Origin: Amaurobius ferox
Lineage: Eukaryota; Arthropoda; Arachnida; Araneae; Amaurobiidae
Assembly: GCA_951213105.1 (NCBI GenBank)
Contig: OX578138.1
Span: forward strand, 63,110,826 to 63,174,825
DNA length: 64,000 bases
Reading direction: 5' to 3'
Made by a program: the position numbers and the translations under genes. Below are positions 54,626 to 64,000 of the stretch, in pieces (the stretch's first letter is position 1; each line of letters opens with the position of its first letter). The notes beneath the pieces were generated by a model. The model searched no databases. It worked only from the letters and a program-made list of their open reading frames with translations, and was not told the DNA's origin.

Positions 54626-55508
54626 AATAAACTAAATGCAATTTTGAGAAAAAAAGTGTTAAAGGTAGTATAATATCTCTTACTTTAACAACTGCACGCA
54701 ATATCATTTATGGAAATAACAAACCGTCTATTGATAAATTTAATCACGCATTTAAACAGCAGATTATTGAAACTGTCGTTAAATTTTAATTGCAGATCAT
54801 TTAAAAAAATTACATTTGCTAATTAAATTAAAATATGTAACATGGATTCATGTAGTTGTTAAATTGGTTTTAAACGGTAAATTTTTATTTATTTTTTACT
54901 TTCCTTATATACATAATGTATAAGGAAAGTATTGTGACGGGGTCGAAAATTCGAATTCGAGTTTTCGACGGGAGAGCACGTTTCAAGCATCCCTGATCAC
55001 GAATCAAACATTTTTGAAGTGATGTCTGTATGTGTGTGTGTGTGTGTCAGTGAGTCTGTGGAGACGATAACTGACGAATGAATGGACCGATTCGAACGAA
55101 ATTCGGTACAAAAATCGCAATCCATAAACACTGGAAGCCTATTGTTTTTATACGCAAACGAATGTTCAGAACTCCCCTAAGTTTTCGAGTGAAATTTTGA
55201 AAAAATCGTCAAAAATAAAAACCGCTAACCAGGGCCGACGAGAGGGGGGGGGGACCCGGGGCAAATTCCCGGGGCCCGTGCAGCTTAGGGGGCCCGAGCA
55301 GAACTGGAATTTTTTTTTCCTTCATGTCAGTAATAGCAATACTCGAAAGAAAAGTATTTTTAGGCCCGGGACCCTAAACCGGATGTTAAAAAAAACATTT
55401 AACTTTAGTTTATATTCCACCACATAGATGGCTCCACCAGCACCAGAAAGGGGTTATTTCTGTAATGCGTATTAGCAATGTTTTATTTTCCTGTGGTCTT
55501 CCTTAATT

Positions 55509-57297
55509 TTGTTTATTTCCGAACGTGGATTAGCTTTCAGAGGGAGCAACAACTTGATTGGTGATTCAAGAAGTGGAAATTTCTTAGAGATGCTGGAAAT
55601 CATAAGTCATTATGATCCTCTCCTTGACGAGCACTTGAAAAAAGTGAAGGAATCACAAATTCAAGGCAAAAGAATGCAGGTTCATTATTTGTCAGCCGAA
55701 ATTCAAAATGAATTTATTTCATGTTGTGCTGAAAATGTCCTAAACTGCATTTTAAAGGAAAGAAAAGTTGCCAAATACTTTTCTATAATTGTAGACTCAA
55801 CGCCAGATTCCGCCCATATGGAGCAAACGACATCCATTTTGCGTTATGTCCTTACAAACAGAGAAACGAATGAATATAAAATATTTGAAAGATTCATAGA
55901 ATTTGTAGATTGCAATAAGAAAACAGGAGATGCTATTGCAAGTTTGATTCTTCAAACACTTAAAAAACACAATATCCCAATAAGTGAGTGCCGTGCACAA
56001 GGATACGACAATGGCCCTAACATGAGTGGTACATACAAGAGCGTTCAAGCTCGAATTTTGGAAATTAACCCATTGGCCATTTTTTCTCCTTGTGCTTGTC
56101 ACTCTCTGAATCTCTGTGGTGTTCATGCGGCATAATGTTGTCCTGAAGTAATAACGTTTTTTGGTGTTGTACAGAAGCTGTATAATATATTTAGTAGCAG
56201 TCCTCAGAGATGGGAAATTTTGCAAAAAAACACGGACTGCTCTCTTCATTCCGTGTTCAACACACGTTGGTGTGCTCGAACTGAGAGTATTGTTGTTGAG
56301 ACCCAGACCGTCCGACCTACCAGAAAGGTGTAAGGTAACTGTTTGAACGGCCGGGAAGTGCCGCCCAATTTAGACCGGAACCCAGTGGGGGAGGCATCCA
56401 CAGGGACCGTACCCTCCTGAACGAACTGAGAGTGTGAAAGGCCCAGACCATGCAGCCAACCCAGGGGTTTACGGCAGTTCGAACTGAGAGTGTGAAACCA
56501 TTAGCACAAAAGCTTCCTTTAATAAAGGAGTCAATCGACATGGTGCTAGAATTTAATCTAACTGCAGACACTCAAACAGATTTAAATGGTATAAAGACAT
56601 ATATGGAATCATTTGAATGCCTCGTGATGGCAACAGTTCGGTTCAAAGTTTTGTCATCCATAAACTACCGAAGCACGGTCTTACAAGCTCGAAATTCCAC
56701 CATCGAGATCGAAGTAGCAAATCTTTCCAGTGTCTTTATAGATTTGAAAAAGATTAGAAATAGTTGGGAGGTAATCCTAAATGAATGTAATCTTGTAGCT
56801 GTAAATTTAAATATGCAAGTTGAATTTTCAGATCGATAAACACTTTATTCAATGTGCTGTGGTTATTTCACGACTTACATCAAGTACAAATTCGGGAAAA
56901 TGCAAGAAAACTACAACACAAATATAAAGATGATGTCAGTGAGCAGCTCTCTGAAGAACTAATACATCTGAAATCGATATATGATGCACACATACAGGAA
57001 AGAAATCTTTCACCTATACAGTTGCTCAACAAAATAAACTATCTAAATCTTAAACCACTGTTTTCTAACATCGTTATTGCTTTGAGGTCCTTTTGTACAA
57101 TTCCCGTGACTGTGGCTCAAGCAGAACGATCTTTTAGTTGCCTATCAAGGATAGTTGTGTGTTGCGGTCAACTATGGGTCAAAGCCGACTTTCGTCTTTG
57201 GGCTTATTATCAATTGAGGCTGAGCTAGCCAGACATTGTGATTTTTCCCAAATAATAGATACATTTGCAAGTCGTAAGGCTCGCAAAGCGCCTTTGT
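55509..57297 (+). pseudogene. hAT transposase, ZMYM1/DUF4371-like, disrupted
   Basis: From about 55520 the frame reads ERGLAFRGSNNLIGDSRSGN, FLEMLEIISHYDPLLDEHLK, then NVLNCILKERKVAKYFSIIV, DSTPDSAHMEQTTSILRYVL and ECRAQGYDNGPNMSG with CACHSLNLCGVHAA. This matches the DUF4371 region and the first catalytic Asp (IVDSTPD). A stop at about 56133 (taa where Glu would fit) interrupts it. The same frame continues CCPEVITFFGVVQKLYNIFS, SSPQRWEILQKN and FNTRWCARTES up to a SINE fragment. It resumes at SVKPLAQKLPL, and after a frameshift gives ALRSFCTIPVTVAQAERSFS (hAT dimerisation region), then LRSTMGQSRLSSLGLLSIEA and SRKARKAPL. The N-terminal zinc-finger part is absent. The order matches ZMYM1-like hAT transposases as I recall them. 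Confidence 0.85.
56289..56421 (-). mobile_element. SINE 3' fragment inside the hAT transposase
   Basis: TTGTTGTTGAGACCCAGACC through AACCCAGTGGGGGAGGCATC is the minus-strand 3' half of the SINE at 63771. It is flanked by CGAACTGAGAGT at 56277-56288 and 56422-56433, a 12-bp target duplication. A third copy of the 12 bp follows at 56480-56491, after a 46-bp piece (GGCCCAGACCATGCAGCC) that looks like a second, shorter SINE end. Confidence 0.8.
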
Positions 57298-58107
57298 GAA
57301 TTAACTTAAATCCGAGACTCAATACATTCTGCTATCATCCTTTCTTGTTAAACAACTATTATCTTCTATTTACCAAATATTGCATCGCTCTAATTCAATT
57401 TTCTCATTATATTAGAGAGAAAATAAAAAACTATTTCTATCAGTACGCACATGTTTTTTTTTATCGGGCCCGGAATTATTATTGTCTCGGGGCCCGGGCC
57501 CGCTCTCGGCGGCCCTGCCGCTAATAAAGTTACGCAAATAGACATTTCTTATGTAATTTTTCATTAGAAAACAATTGACATAACTTTTAGAACGCTAACA
57601 TGAACCGTTCTCGAGGTATTGCACATTTTTCAAAAAAATTATCAAAAAGTCATATAAAATAAAAAAAAATATTTCCTATTGAGAAACATGTTCACTTTTC
57701 ATATGTAATACCATACGATAAATTGGGTGACATCATTCTCGTGGATCTAGCTCGTTCGATTCAGGAAAAAAGATTCTTTGAGTAATACTTTTGTATTTGA
57801 ACGCCAATAGTCATTTATCTGCTGTAAGAATAACTTATTTCTCCGTCCATAGCGCTTGGCGATATTTTGACGACAAATTTGGCGGAATGTCGCCAACTTG
57901 GCGACTTTTTAAATGTTGCCGAGTTAACAGAAATCTCGCCAAATGAATAAAAATGACGCTAAATCAATGAAAATGACGACTAATTGAAGACAATTCATTA
58001 TCTTGGAAAGAATATAAATTTCTACTATGAGAATAACATTTTTTTAACTTTAAAAGTAGTAAATTCATTGCATTAAATAAGGAAAGTCATGTGTTGCCCT
58101 CATCAGA

Positions 58108-58949
58108 TTTTTTTTATATGAAACAATATTCTCAATAATCATGTATGGTTTAGTAATCGCACTTAATAAAAGAAGTTGTTTCTACTTGTTTCTTGTTCAC
58201 GTAGCAGCTAAACACAGCTGCAAAATTCAGTACGGCTAGATTTCAGATCAGGCTTCAAGATATATTGGAACTATATATTTTTTTAATTCGAATATGTTTT
58301 TTAGTTATTTTACATTGAAGTGAAATCTTGAACGATTTTTATGCAAACTTGGTGATCAAAATTATTATTGCAAACTTTCCATCTTTACACCTTAAGACAT
58401 TTTTAAGAGTGTAATTTTATTATGTTATTTGAAACGAAAACGCAATATCCTTATACTTTTGTCTTTTTTTAATTTCATCGAATTACGCGAAGTTTAGGGA
58501 ATTTCATTTTTAGTTTTGCATATCGATGGATTGAAGACCCACGCGATTCTAAAATTTTGACATGGATATAGTGATAATTTCGCATTCTGAAAATTGTATT
58601 TAATGAATTTATTTCTGAATTTTCTATACATTTTTAAGTGAGTTCTATAAAAGTTGCGATTTCCAATCTGACGACATCTGAACTAGGGACCATGTCCGTT
58701 GCTATGGGTGTCATCAGTGACGAAGAGGGGGTAAACATTCTCGAAAATCATGACGTCATAACATGTTGTTTTATTTTCTGTTCTAAATAGGCGTTTTGGT
58801 AAAGCGTTCTTTCCTTTTCAAAAATTCGCTGTAAGTCTCCAGAAATATCTATCCTATTCTCTCGAATTATAGCGAACAAATATGTGGAATTGTGTTTGAA
58901 AATTATTTATTTTTTTATATTTGAAATAATGAATTTTTTACTGATTTTT
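58108..58949. other. No recognised gene
   Basis: AT-rich sequence between A6 and the nested D elements, with no open frame of interest. Confidence 0.3.
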
Positions 58950-59265
58950 AACACTTTCCAACAGAGTTGAGAAGTATTTATGACTTTGCTCATTGTGTCT
59001 GTCTGTCTGTCCGTTCGCACAATAACTGCCATGAAAATGACTTTATCAAGATGACATTTTAGTATGTTGTTTAGATGGTCTGTGCGACATATTGAAATGT
59101 AAATGAATATCACCCAATTAGTTTTGGATTGAACTTGGGTTTCAAAAATGAAATACATTGAACCCTATGGGACCCAATTTTTCAAACATTTTTAAGCCAA
59201 GTTAAAATTCAGAAATTGCTGTCAAAATTTTAGGAAATATTCAAATTATCCGATGAAATATATAA

Positions 59266-61283
59266 ACAAGAAAGATCAATCATGCATAAGCATTGATTAT
59301 GAAACACTTTCCAACTGAAATGCAATTACATTTAAAAATCTCTAAAGTGGTGATATCTGTTACATTATCGCAGTACTACAGTAATTTATTATACATAAAT
59401 ATTTAAAACTGTATCGAAATATAAATCATCTGATTCTCTATGCAAAATCAATGAATATTTCATTCATATAACTTGCATTCCAGACTCCAGAGCTAAATAT
59501 ATGTGTGTAAAAAAAATTCAGCAATTCTTATGTAACTCACCTTACAATCGCTTCAGATATTTGCATTCTGCATAAGTTAAAAGTAGTCTTCGTTGAAGAA
59601 ATAATAAAAGTTTAGTGATCATTTAAAATCACAACTATTGTAATTGCGTAGGCACGAAATTTGGATACACAAATAATACAGATATACAGATAATATATGT
59701 GTGTGCGTATGTATGTCTTCAAAGTATTGGAATCGTATTGAAGATCGGAACTCGAATTTTCGAAGGATCTACACGTTTTGGGACTTCCAGAACACGAAAA
59801 ACTATTTTGAGGAAGGCGTCTGTGTATGCAAGGGTGTATCTGAGTGTGTTTCTGTGTGTCGTTGAGGATATTGCATCCACTCTAACTGAAAAACTAATGG
59901 ACCGAATTTAATAAAATTTGGTAGGTAAGTTTTTTGTGGGAAACCATGATGTTCATTTGATTATAGTTCGATTCGTAATAAAAGAATCTGTCTTCTTTGC
60001 GAAATGACCGGCCGAAATTGCCTTTATCCACTCTAGCTAAAAACTATTGGACCAAATTTAACACAATTTGGTGTATAATATTTCAATAACCTACAAGTGA
60101 TTTATATAATAAATTTAACAAAATTTGTTATATAAATCTCTTGTTATTCTAGTACAATTCGGGAAAAAGAAATGGGCTGCTTTTGCAAATGGGCCGGAAA
60201 AATCGTTAAATATAAAAATAAAAGACTACGTGTGCAATTATATCAATTAAATTCCTATTTTATACGTGATTTTTGACAACAAAAAGAATAAGGCTTACCC
60301 CATTACTCTAGGACTAGCCGTTCTTGAGATATTTTAGTTTTTTTGCGTGTTCGCTACGCCTCTTTTGGCAATAAGTCCATCATCTATCAAATGAGAACCA
60401 AATTTAAGTTTAACTTGCAAATTCAATGTCAATAAATACTTATGGATGTTATTTTGTGTAGATAATCTCAAATTATTATTGAAGAAATAAAGAGAACGTG
60501 AATATGAGTCTGCAGCGAAAGACATGTGCTGTCCACATCAGAATTTTCAATAATATTGCAACAATGATTTATAGAAGTGAACGGGGATTATTTGCAGGCC
60601 ATTTCGAAAAAAATGTAGGATCTATATTTAAAGATCCACCAAATTGTTGTAGAATAAAATGTTCTACAAATTTAATCTGTGTGCCAATTTTTAATTCTCT
60701 AGGACGTAGGAAAGTACATTGAAAACGTCATCAAATAAACATATCATGGAAAGTTATATAAAATTTTAAAAAAATTGAAAAATTGTTATCTACCAAATTT
60801 ATTTTAAAATGTGAAGCCTCTCTCATATACAAAATGATTCAGGTCTTGGAAAGATATTTATTATATAATATGTCTATTTTTTATTTCTGGAGGATATCCC
60901 AAAAGTCAGAATTTAATTGAATTCGTTTTTCTCCCTATATTAAATAATTTTTAATTAAAAAACTGCCTAACATATTTTACTGAAAATTTTTTTATATATT
61001 TTATGAGATAATGTGAATATTTTCTAAAAATTTCGAAGCAATTTGTGAATTTTAAATGTGCTTAAAAAATGTTTGAAAAATTAGGTCCCATATGGCTCAA
61101 TGTATTTCATTTTTTTAACCCGGGTTCAATAAAAAACTAATTGTGTGATATGATTTATTTATATTCCCATAGGTCCCACAGACCGTCTGAAAAGCATACT
61201 AAAATTTCATTTTGATAAAGTCATTTTTACGGCAATATCGTGCTAACGGACAGACCACTTTTCAACTATGTTGTAAAGTGTTA
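59266..61283 (+). mobile_element. Composite element E8 (D + B), complete and uninterrupted
   Basis: This is the cleanest composite. It begins ACAAGAAAGATCAATCATGC, carries D sequence, the B element (59717-60543), D sequence with TAAATTTCAT-type blocks, and ends ACTTTTCAACTATGTTGTAA then AGTGTT. It is about 2.0 kb, lies inside E7 and has no coding capacity. It shows that D and B now move together. Confidence 0.8.
59717..60543 (+). mobile_element. Family B element inside E8
   Basis: It runs from TCAAAGTATTGGAATCGTAT to GACATGTGCTGTCCACATCA then GA. It has AAACTAATGGACCGAATTTA and AACTATTGGACCAAATTTAA, two copies of the shared core. It is the same insertion as in E1 and E2. Confidence 0.7.
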
Positions 61284-61958
61284 AAAAATTGAATAAAATA
61301 TTTTCGGTAGTTTTTTAAATAAAAATTAAAACAAAAATTAAACTCATAAGAGGAGATCACATAACTCACTTCAAAATAAAATATGGCATCCATCGTTGTT
61401 TTCCAGTGTCAAAATCTTGATTTTTAAAGTTCTTTTAAATTTATATTTAGTATTGCATCCGTCCTAAATCCGCTTTATGTTTACATATTTTCCATACACC
61501 TATATTCTGCGCAAACTCAATTGCAATAATTTTTAGTTTAACTGATCATCAAACTTTGATTATTTCTGCAACAAAACCTAATTTTAACTTATGCAAAATG
61601 TAAACAAATCAAGCTGTGGGATGTGTTGTATAAGTATTGCTGAATTTTTAACGCAAAATTATTTAGCTCTGGAGTCTAGAATATAGGTGATATGAATGAA
61701 ATATTCATTGATTTTACATAGAGAAGCAGACGATTTTATAGAATTGCTTTTTTCAATGAAGATTTAAGCACGGAGTTAGAAAGTACTTTTATCTACATGG
61801 TTTTAAGCTTTTAAGTAAAATAAATCGTTGTAGCACTGTGATAATTTAAAAAATATCTCCGCTGAATGTATCGCATTTTGGGGATGTTTAAATAAATTTC
61901 AATTGCAGTTAGAAAGTGCTTTATAATCAATGCTTTATGCATGATTGATCTCTCTTGT

Positions 61959-62264
61959 TTTTAATGAGTAAGTAGATTTTTTAATTAACTTACATAATCT
62001 TTACATAATTAAAATACACGCACATCTTTACATAATTAAAATAAATATACCAGGAAATACCACATGCATTTTTTAATCAAAATTAATAAATATTAATAAC
62101 GTGTGAGAACAATTGACAGCGACACAGACAGACGTACTAATTGTGATCATTGAAAACACTCTTGTACCCAAAATACCGTATAAGTGCAAATTAATTATAT
62201 AATATGTTGGAGGAATTAACAAGCATAAGGGTATGCATTAATGATAATTTTATATACAATTCAA
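61959..62264. other. Right arm of the large hAT, no recognised gene
   Basis: AT-rich sequence with a short duplicated phrase (TCTTTACATAATTAAAATA). No open frame. Confidence 0.3.
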
Positions 62265-62402
62265 CATATATATATATATATATTAGGTTGAGTATATATA
62301 TATATATATATATATATTAGGTTGAGTATATATATATATATATTAGGTTGAGTATATATATATATATATTCAATATATATATATATATATTATATACGAT
62401 AT
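62265..62402. repeat. (TA)n with TTAGGTTGAG units
   Basis: TA runs are separated three times by TTAGGTTGAG. The decamer contains TTAGG, but it is not arranged as a telomere repeat. Confidence 0.9.
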
Positions 62403-62583
62403 ATAATTTTTTTAAAGGAAACTCGCATTCGTTCTGAACGAAACAGTACACAACAAATATGCAAGATTTTATATAAGTTTAATATTAATGATTTATATTA
62501 AGAGTGTTATTTCATATTTTACTCATTTTTAATATAATTTGAATTCTTTCGCGGCGCACGGTTTGGGAAACACTGCACTACAC

Positions 62584-62866
62584 GGTTGGACGCGGTAGCC
62601 CAGTGGTTGGCTCGCGGCAGTTGCAGTCGGTAGGTTCGATTCCCTCCGCTGTCAAAACTGCCTCCGTGTTCACGCGGAGTACGATCACGCTAAACATGTG
62701 GGTCCGTATATATTTCCGAGTGGTTGGTGATAGGGGAATGAGGGTACAGTCCCTGTGGATGCCTCCCCCCACTGGGTTCCGGTCTAAATTGGGTGACTCT
62801 GCCCGGTCGTCAAAACAGTTACGTTACATTTTTCTCGAAAATATGGGTCTCAACAACAACAACAAC
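62584..62866 (+). mobile_element. tRNA-derived SINE, copy 3, complete
   Basis: It starts GGTTGGACGCGGTAGCCCAG. The A box is TAGCCCAGTGGTTGG and the B box GGTTCGATTCC. The body has CTCCGTGTTCACGCGGAGTA and ACTGGGTTCCGGTCTAAATT. The tail is GGGTCTCAACAACAACAACA. It sits directly against the right target duplication of the 33-kb hAT, with ACAC on both sides. Confidence 0.85.
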
Positions 62867-63480
62867 ACACCTCACGGTTGTCATTACTGCTTAGATTGAA
62901 TATCGATTCGTCACTGAAGACGATCTGATTTCATTCGGTTGCTGTCCAGTCCCGTCGAACGCGACACCACTCCAAACGGAGGCCATGGTCAGTGAGTGTC
63001 ATTGGCAGCACGCGTAATGGGCGTCACGATACCAAATGTCCTTCAGCCAGGCGCCTCACGATGGTATGGACAGACACAGGGCCCATAGTGAAGGTGCTGC
63101 CTGTGTCCGGATGGCGAACAATGATTCAGTTGGCCCTGTGCGTGCGTGTTGGGTGATGTGACGGTCTTCTCCGCCATTGCTCTGCCGAGGGCGTCCTGAG
63201 CCTCACCGCCGTGTATGCAACCTCTGTTTCATCCGCTGGTCCCCACACCTCCTGACAGTAAAGTCAGAACGGCCTAGGAGGAGGGCTACTAGCCGAGTTG
63301 ACAACCCGGCTTCCTCCATCCCGATTGTTCTTCCTCCCTCGAACTCTAACAGCTGATCATATTGTCTTCTATGGCGGCGTAACAGCATCACTAATGAAAA
63401 CGCGTCACTCTACAACAGATTCAGTACACTCTGCGTACCTTTTTTCTGCGTCTGGGCGAACGACGTTCAACGCCCTCTAG
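62866..63480 (-). pseudogene. Tc1 transposase, N-terminal half
   Basis: On the minus strand, after MLLRRHRRQYDQLLEFEGGR, TIGMEEAGLSTRLVALLLGR and SDFTVRRCGDQR (the DNA-binding helix-turn-helix), several stops and frameshifts follow. The end reads FSDESIFNLSSNDN, with the first catalytic Asp in FSDES. The C-terminal half is at 28800-29299, beyond the 33-kb insertion. Confidence 0.8.
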
Positions 63481-63612
63481 TGGCATTACGGAATGCGCAA
63501 TCACGCTGTATTTCGAATCATTTGCATATCTGCCTGACACATACCTCCATACCAAGCTTCGTTACGATTCCACAATTACTTCTTGGTGTGCAAATTTTTA
63601 TGACAATGGGTG

Positions 63613-63770
63613 TACATTTCTTTATTAAGTATCTCGAAAACAATTATTTAAAATCGTCTGCAGTAAAAACTCATTGGATTTAAATCGGTTACTAAGCGAC
63701 ATGATATAACTTTCTTCAAATATATTGTCGAAAAATATAACGTCTTCATAATGATATCTCTATGGAAAGT
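63613..63770. other. Flank between the Tc1 right end and the SINE
   Basis: AT-rich sequence with no recognised feature. Confidence 0.3.
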
Positions 63771-64000
63771 ATGTTGTTGTTGTTGAGACCCAGACCGTCC
63801 GACCTACCAGAAAGGTGTAAGGTAACCGTTTGGACGGCCGGGAAATGCCACCCAATTTGGACCGGAACCCAGTGGGGGAGGCATCCACAGGGACCGTACC
63901 CTCCTTCCCCTACCACCAACCTCTCGGAAGGACTTACGGACCCACATGATTAACGTGATCGTACTCCGCGTGAACAAGGCGGCAGTTTTGGCAGTGGCTG
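63771..64000 (-). mobile_element. tRNA-derived SINE, copy 4, cut by the window end
   Basis: It starts with the tail TGTTGTTGTTGTTGAGACCC and continues with CGTCCGACCTACCAGAAAGG, GGAACCCAGTGGGGGAGGCA and GTACTCCGCGTGAACAAGGC, running off at 64000 before the tRNA head. It is the same family as 62584-62866, in opposite orientation. Confidence 0.85.

Larger units (their letters stand above)
55230..57517 (+). mobile_element. hAT element inside A6, 2288 bp
   Basis: The left end CAGGGCCGACGAGAGG and the reverse complement of the right end CAGGGCCGCCGAGAGC agree at all but one or two positions. The duplicated target is CCGCTAAC (55222-55229) and CCGCTAAT (57518-57525), 8 bp with one change. The subterminal regions are very rich in GGGCCCGGG. 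The transposase gene inside is damaged. Confidence 0.9.
54898..58107 (+). mobile_element. Family A element A6, split by a hAT insertion
   Basis: It begins with the hairpin ACTTTCCTTATA / TATAAGGAAAGT at 54898-54930, has a short TG microsatellite (55026-55050) and reaches AAAACCGCTAA at 55228. The family continues at CCGCTAATAAAGTTACGCAA (57518) and runs through the TTGGCGA fold-back to GGAAAGTCATGTGTTGCCCT and CATCAGA at 58107. The inserted 2288 bp are a complete hAT. Confidence 0.85.
58950..61958 (-). mobile_element. Family D element E7, interrupted by composite element E8
   Basis: The left end AACACTTTCCAACAGAGTTG with (GTCT)n and the right end ATGATTGATCTCTCTTG belong to one D element. 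It breaks at GATGAAATATATAAA (59265) and resumes at AAAAATTGAATAAAATATTT (61284), matching the order in E1 (TCCATAAAATATATAAAAAA then ATTCAGCGAAATATATTCAG). The inserted E8 is in the opposite orientation. Confidence 0.75.

Noticed and set aside
62265..62402. Interstitial telomere repeat (TTAGG)
   Set aside because: TTAGG occurs only inside the decamer TTAGGTTGAG, three times, between TA runs, and is not tandem.
62584..62660. Functional tRNA gene
   Set aside because: A and B boxes are present but the cloverleaf is imperfect and the sequence continues into the SINE body. The same holds for 23480.

Overview
This is an AT-rich eukaryotic window made almost entirely of transposable elements, satellites and microsatellites. 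I find no host protein-coding gene, no functional tRNA or rRNA gene, and no bacterial-style operon. The mixture is a Tcb1-like Tc1 element, a mariner-type element with a DUF4817-like N-terminus, two hAT elements (BED-finger and ZMYM1/DUF4371-like), Penelope-like (PLE) reverse transcriptases with GIY-YIG remnants, and tRNA-headed SINEs with a (GTT/AAC)n tail. That mixture suggests an arthropod, most likely a chelicerate such as a spider. The species call is inference only.

Layout. Positions 1-5.4 kb hold a 102-bp tandem repeat and an array of ~150-bp repeats interrupted by a deleted mariner-type element with very long terminal inverted repeats. At 5.4-10.4 kb there are five copies of a ~0.95 kb hairpin-ended element ('family A'). 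Four of them form a nearly perfect inverted duplication of a dimer around a 224-bp spacer. At 11.0-12.6 kb a related 'family B' element is followed by ~180-bp tandem repeats. At 16.3-18.55 kb there is a 27-bp minisatellite of about 79 units, open in three reading frames. At 19.9-23.8 kb there is a pair of ~0.8 kb direct repeats and a SINE. At 25.9-27.6 kb there are further dispersed repeats and a hammerhead-ribozyme-like motif.

From 28.6 to 63.6 kb the window reads as a nest. A Tc1 element (28646-63612, TA on both sides) has its transposase split in two by an insertion flanked by 8-bp near-identical duplications (29292-29299 and 62576-62583). That insertion starts and ends with hAT-type CAGTGTTTC inverted repeats (29300-62575, 33.3 kb) and still carries part of a BED-finger hAT transposase (34.0-35.3 kb). 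Later insertions have swollen it. They include composite 'family D+B' elements (31.2-34.0, 35.5-38.3 and 59.3-61.3 kb, the last sitting inside another D element), PLE sequences (29.4-31.2, 38.4-40.0 and 49.8-53.0 kb), and a second Tc1 (37.4 kb). They also include a 5259-bp tandem segmental duplication carrying a 36-bp satellite, a TATCGATA cluster and a D element. At 54.9-58.1 kb a family A copy contains a second hAT, which itself contains a SINE fragment.

None of the transposases looks intact. The best preserved protein is the PLE reverse transcriptase at 50.6-52.6 kb, which keeps its FDF, GVPQGG and YVDD motifs. Family A, B and D elements encode nothing. They share conserved tips and terminal hairpins, and I read them as Helitron/Helentron-like non-autonomous elements. 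That classification is a hypothesis.
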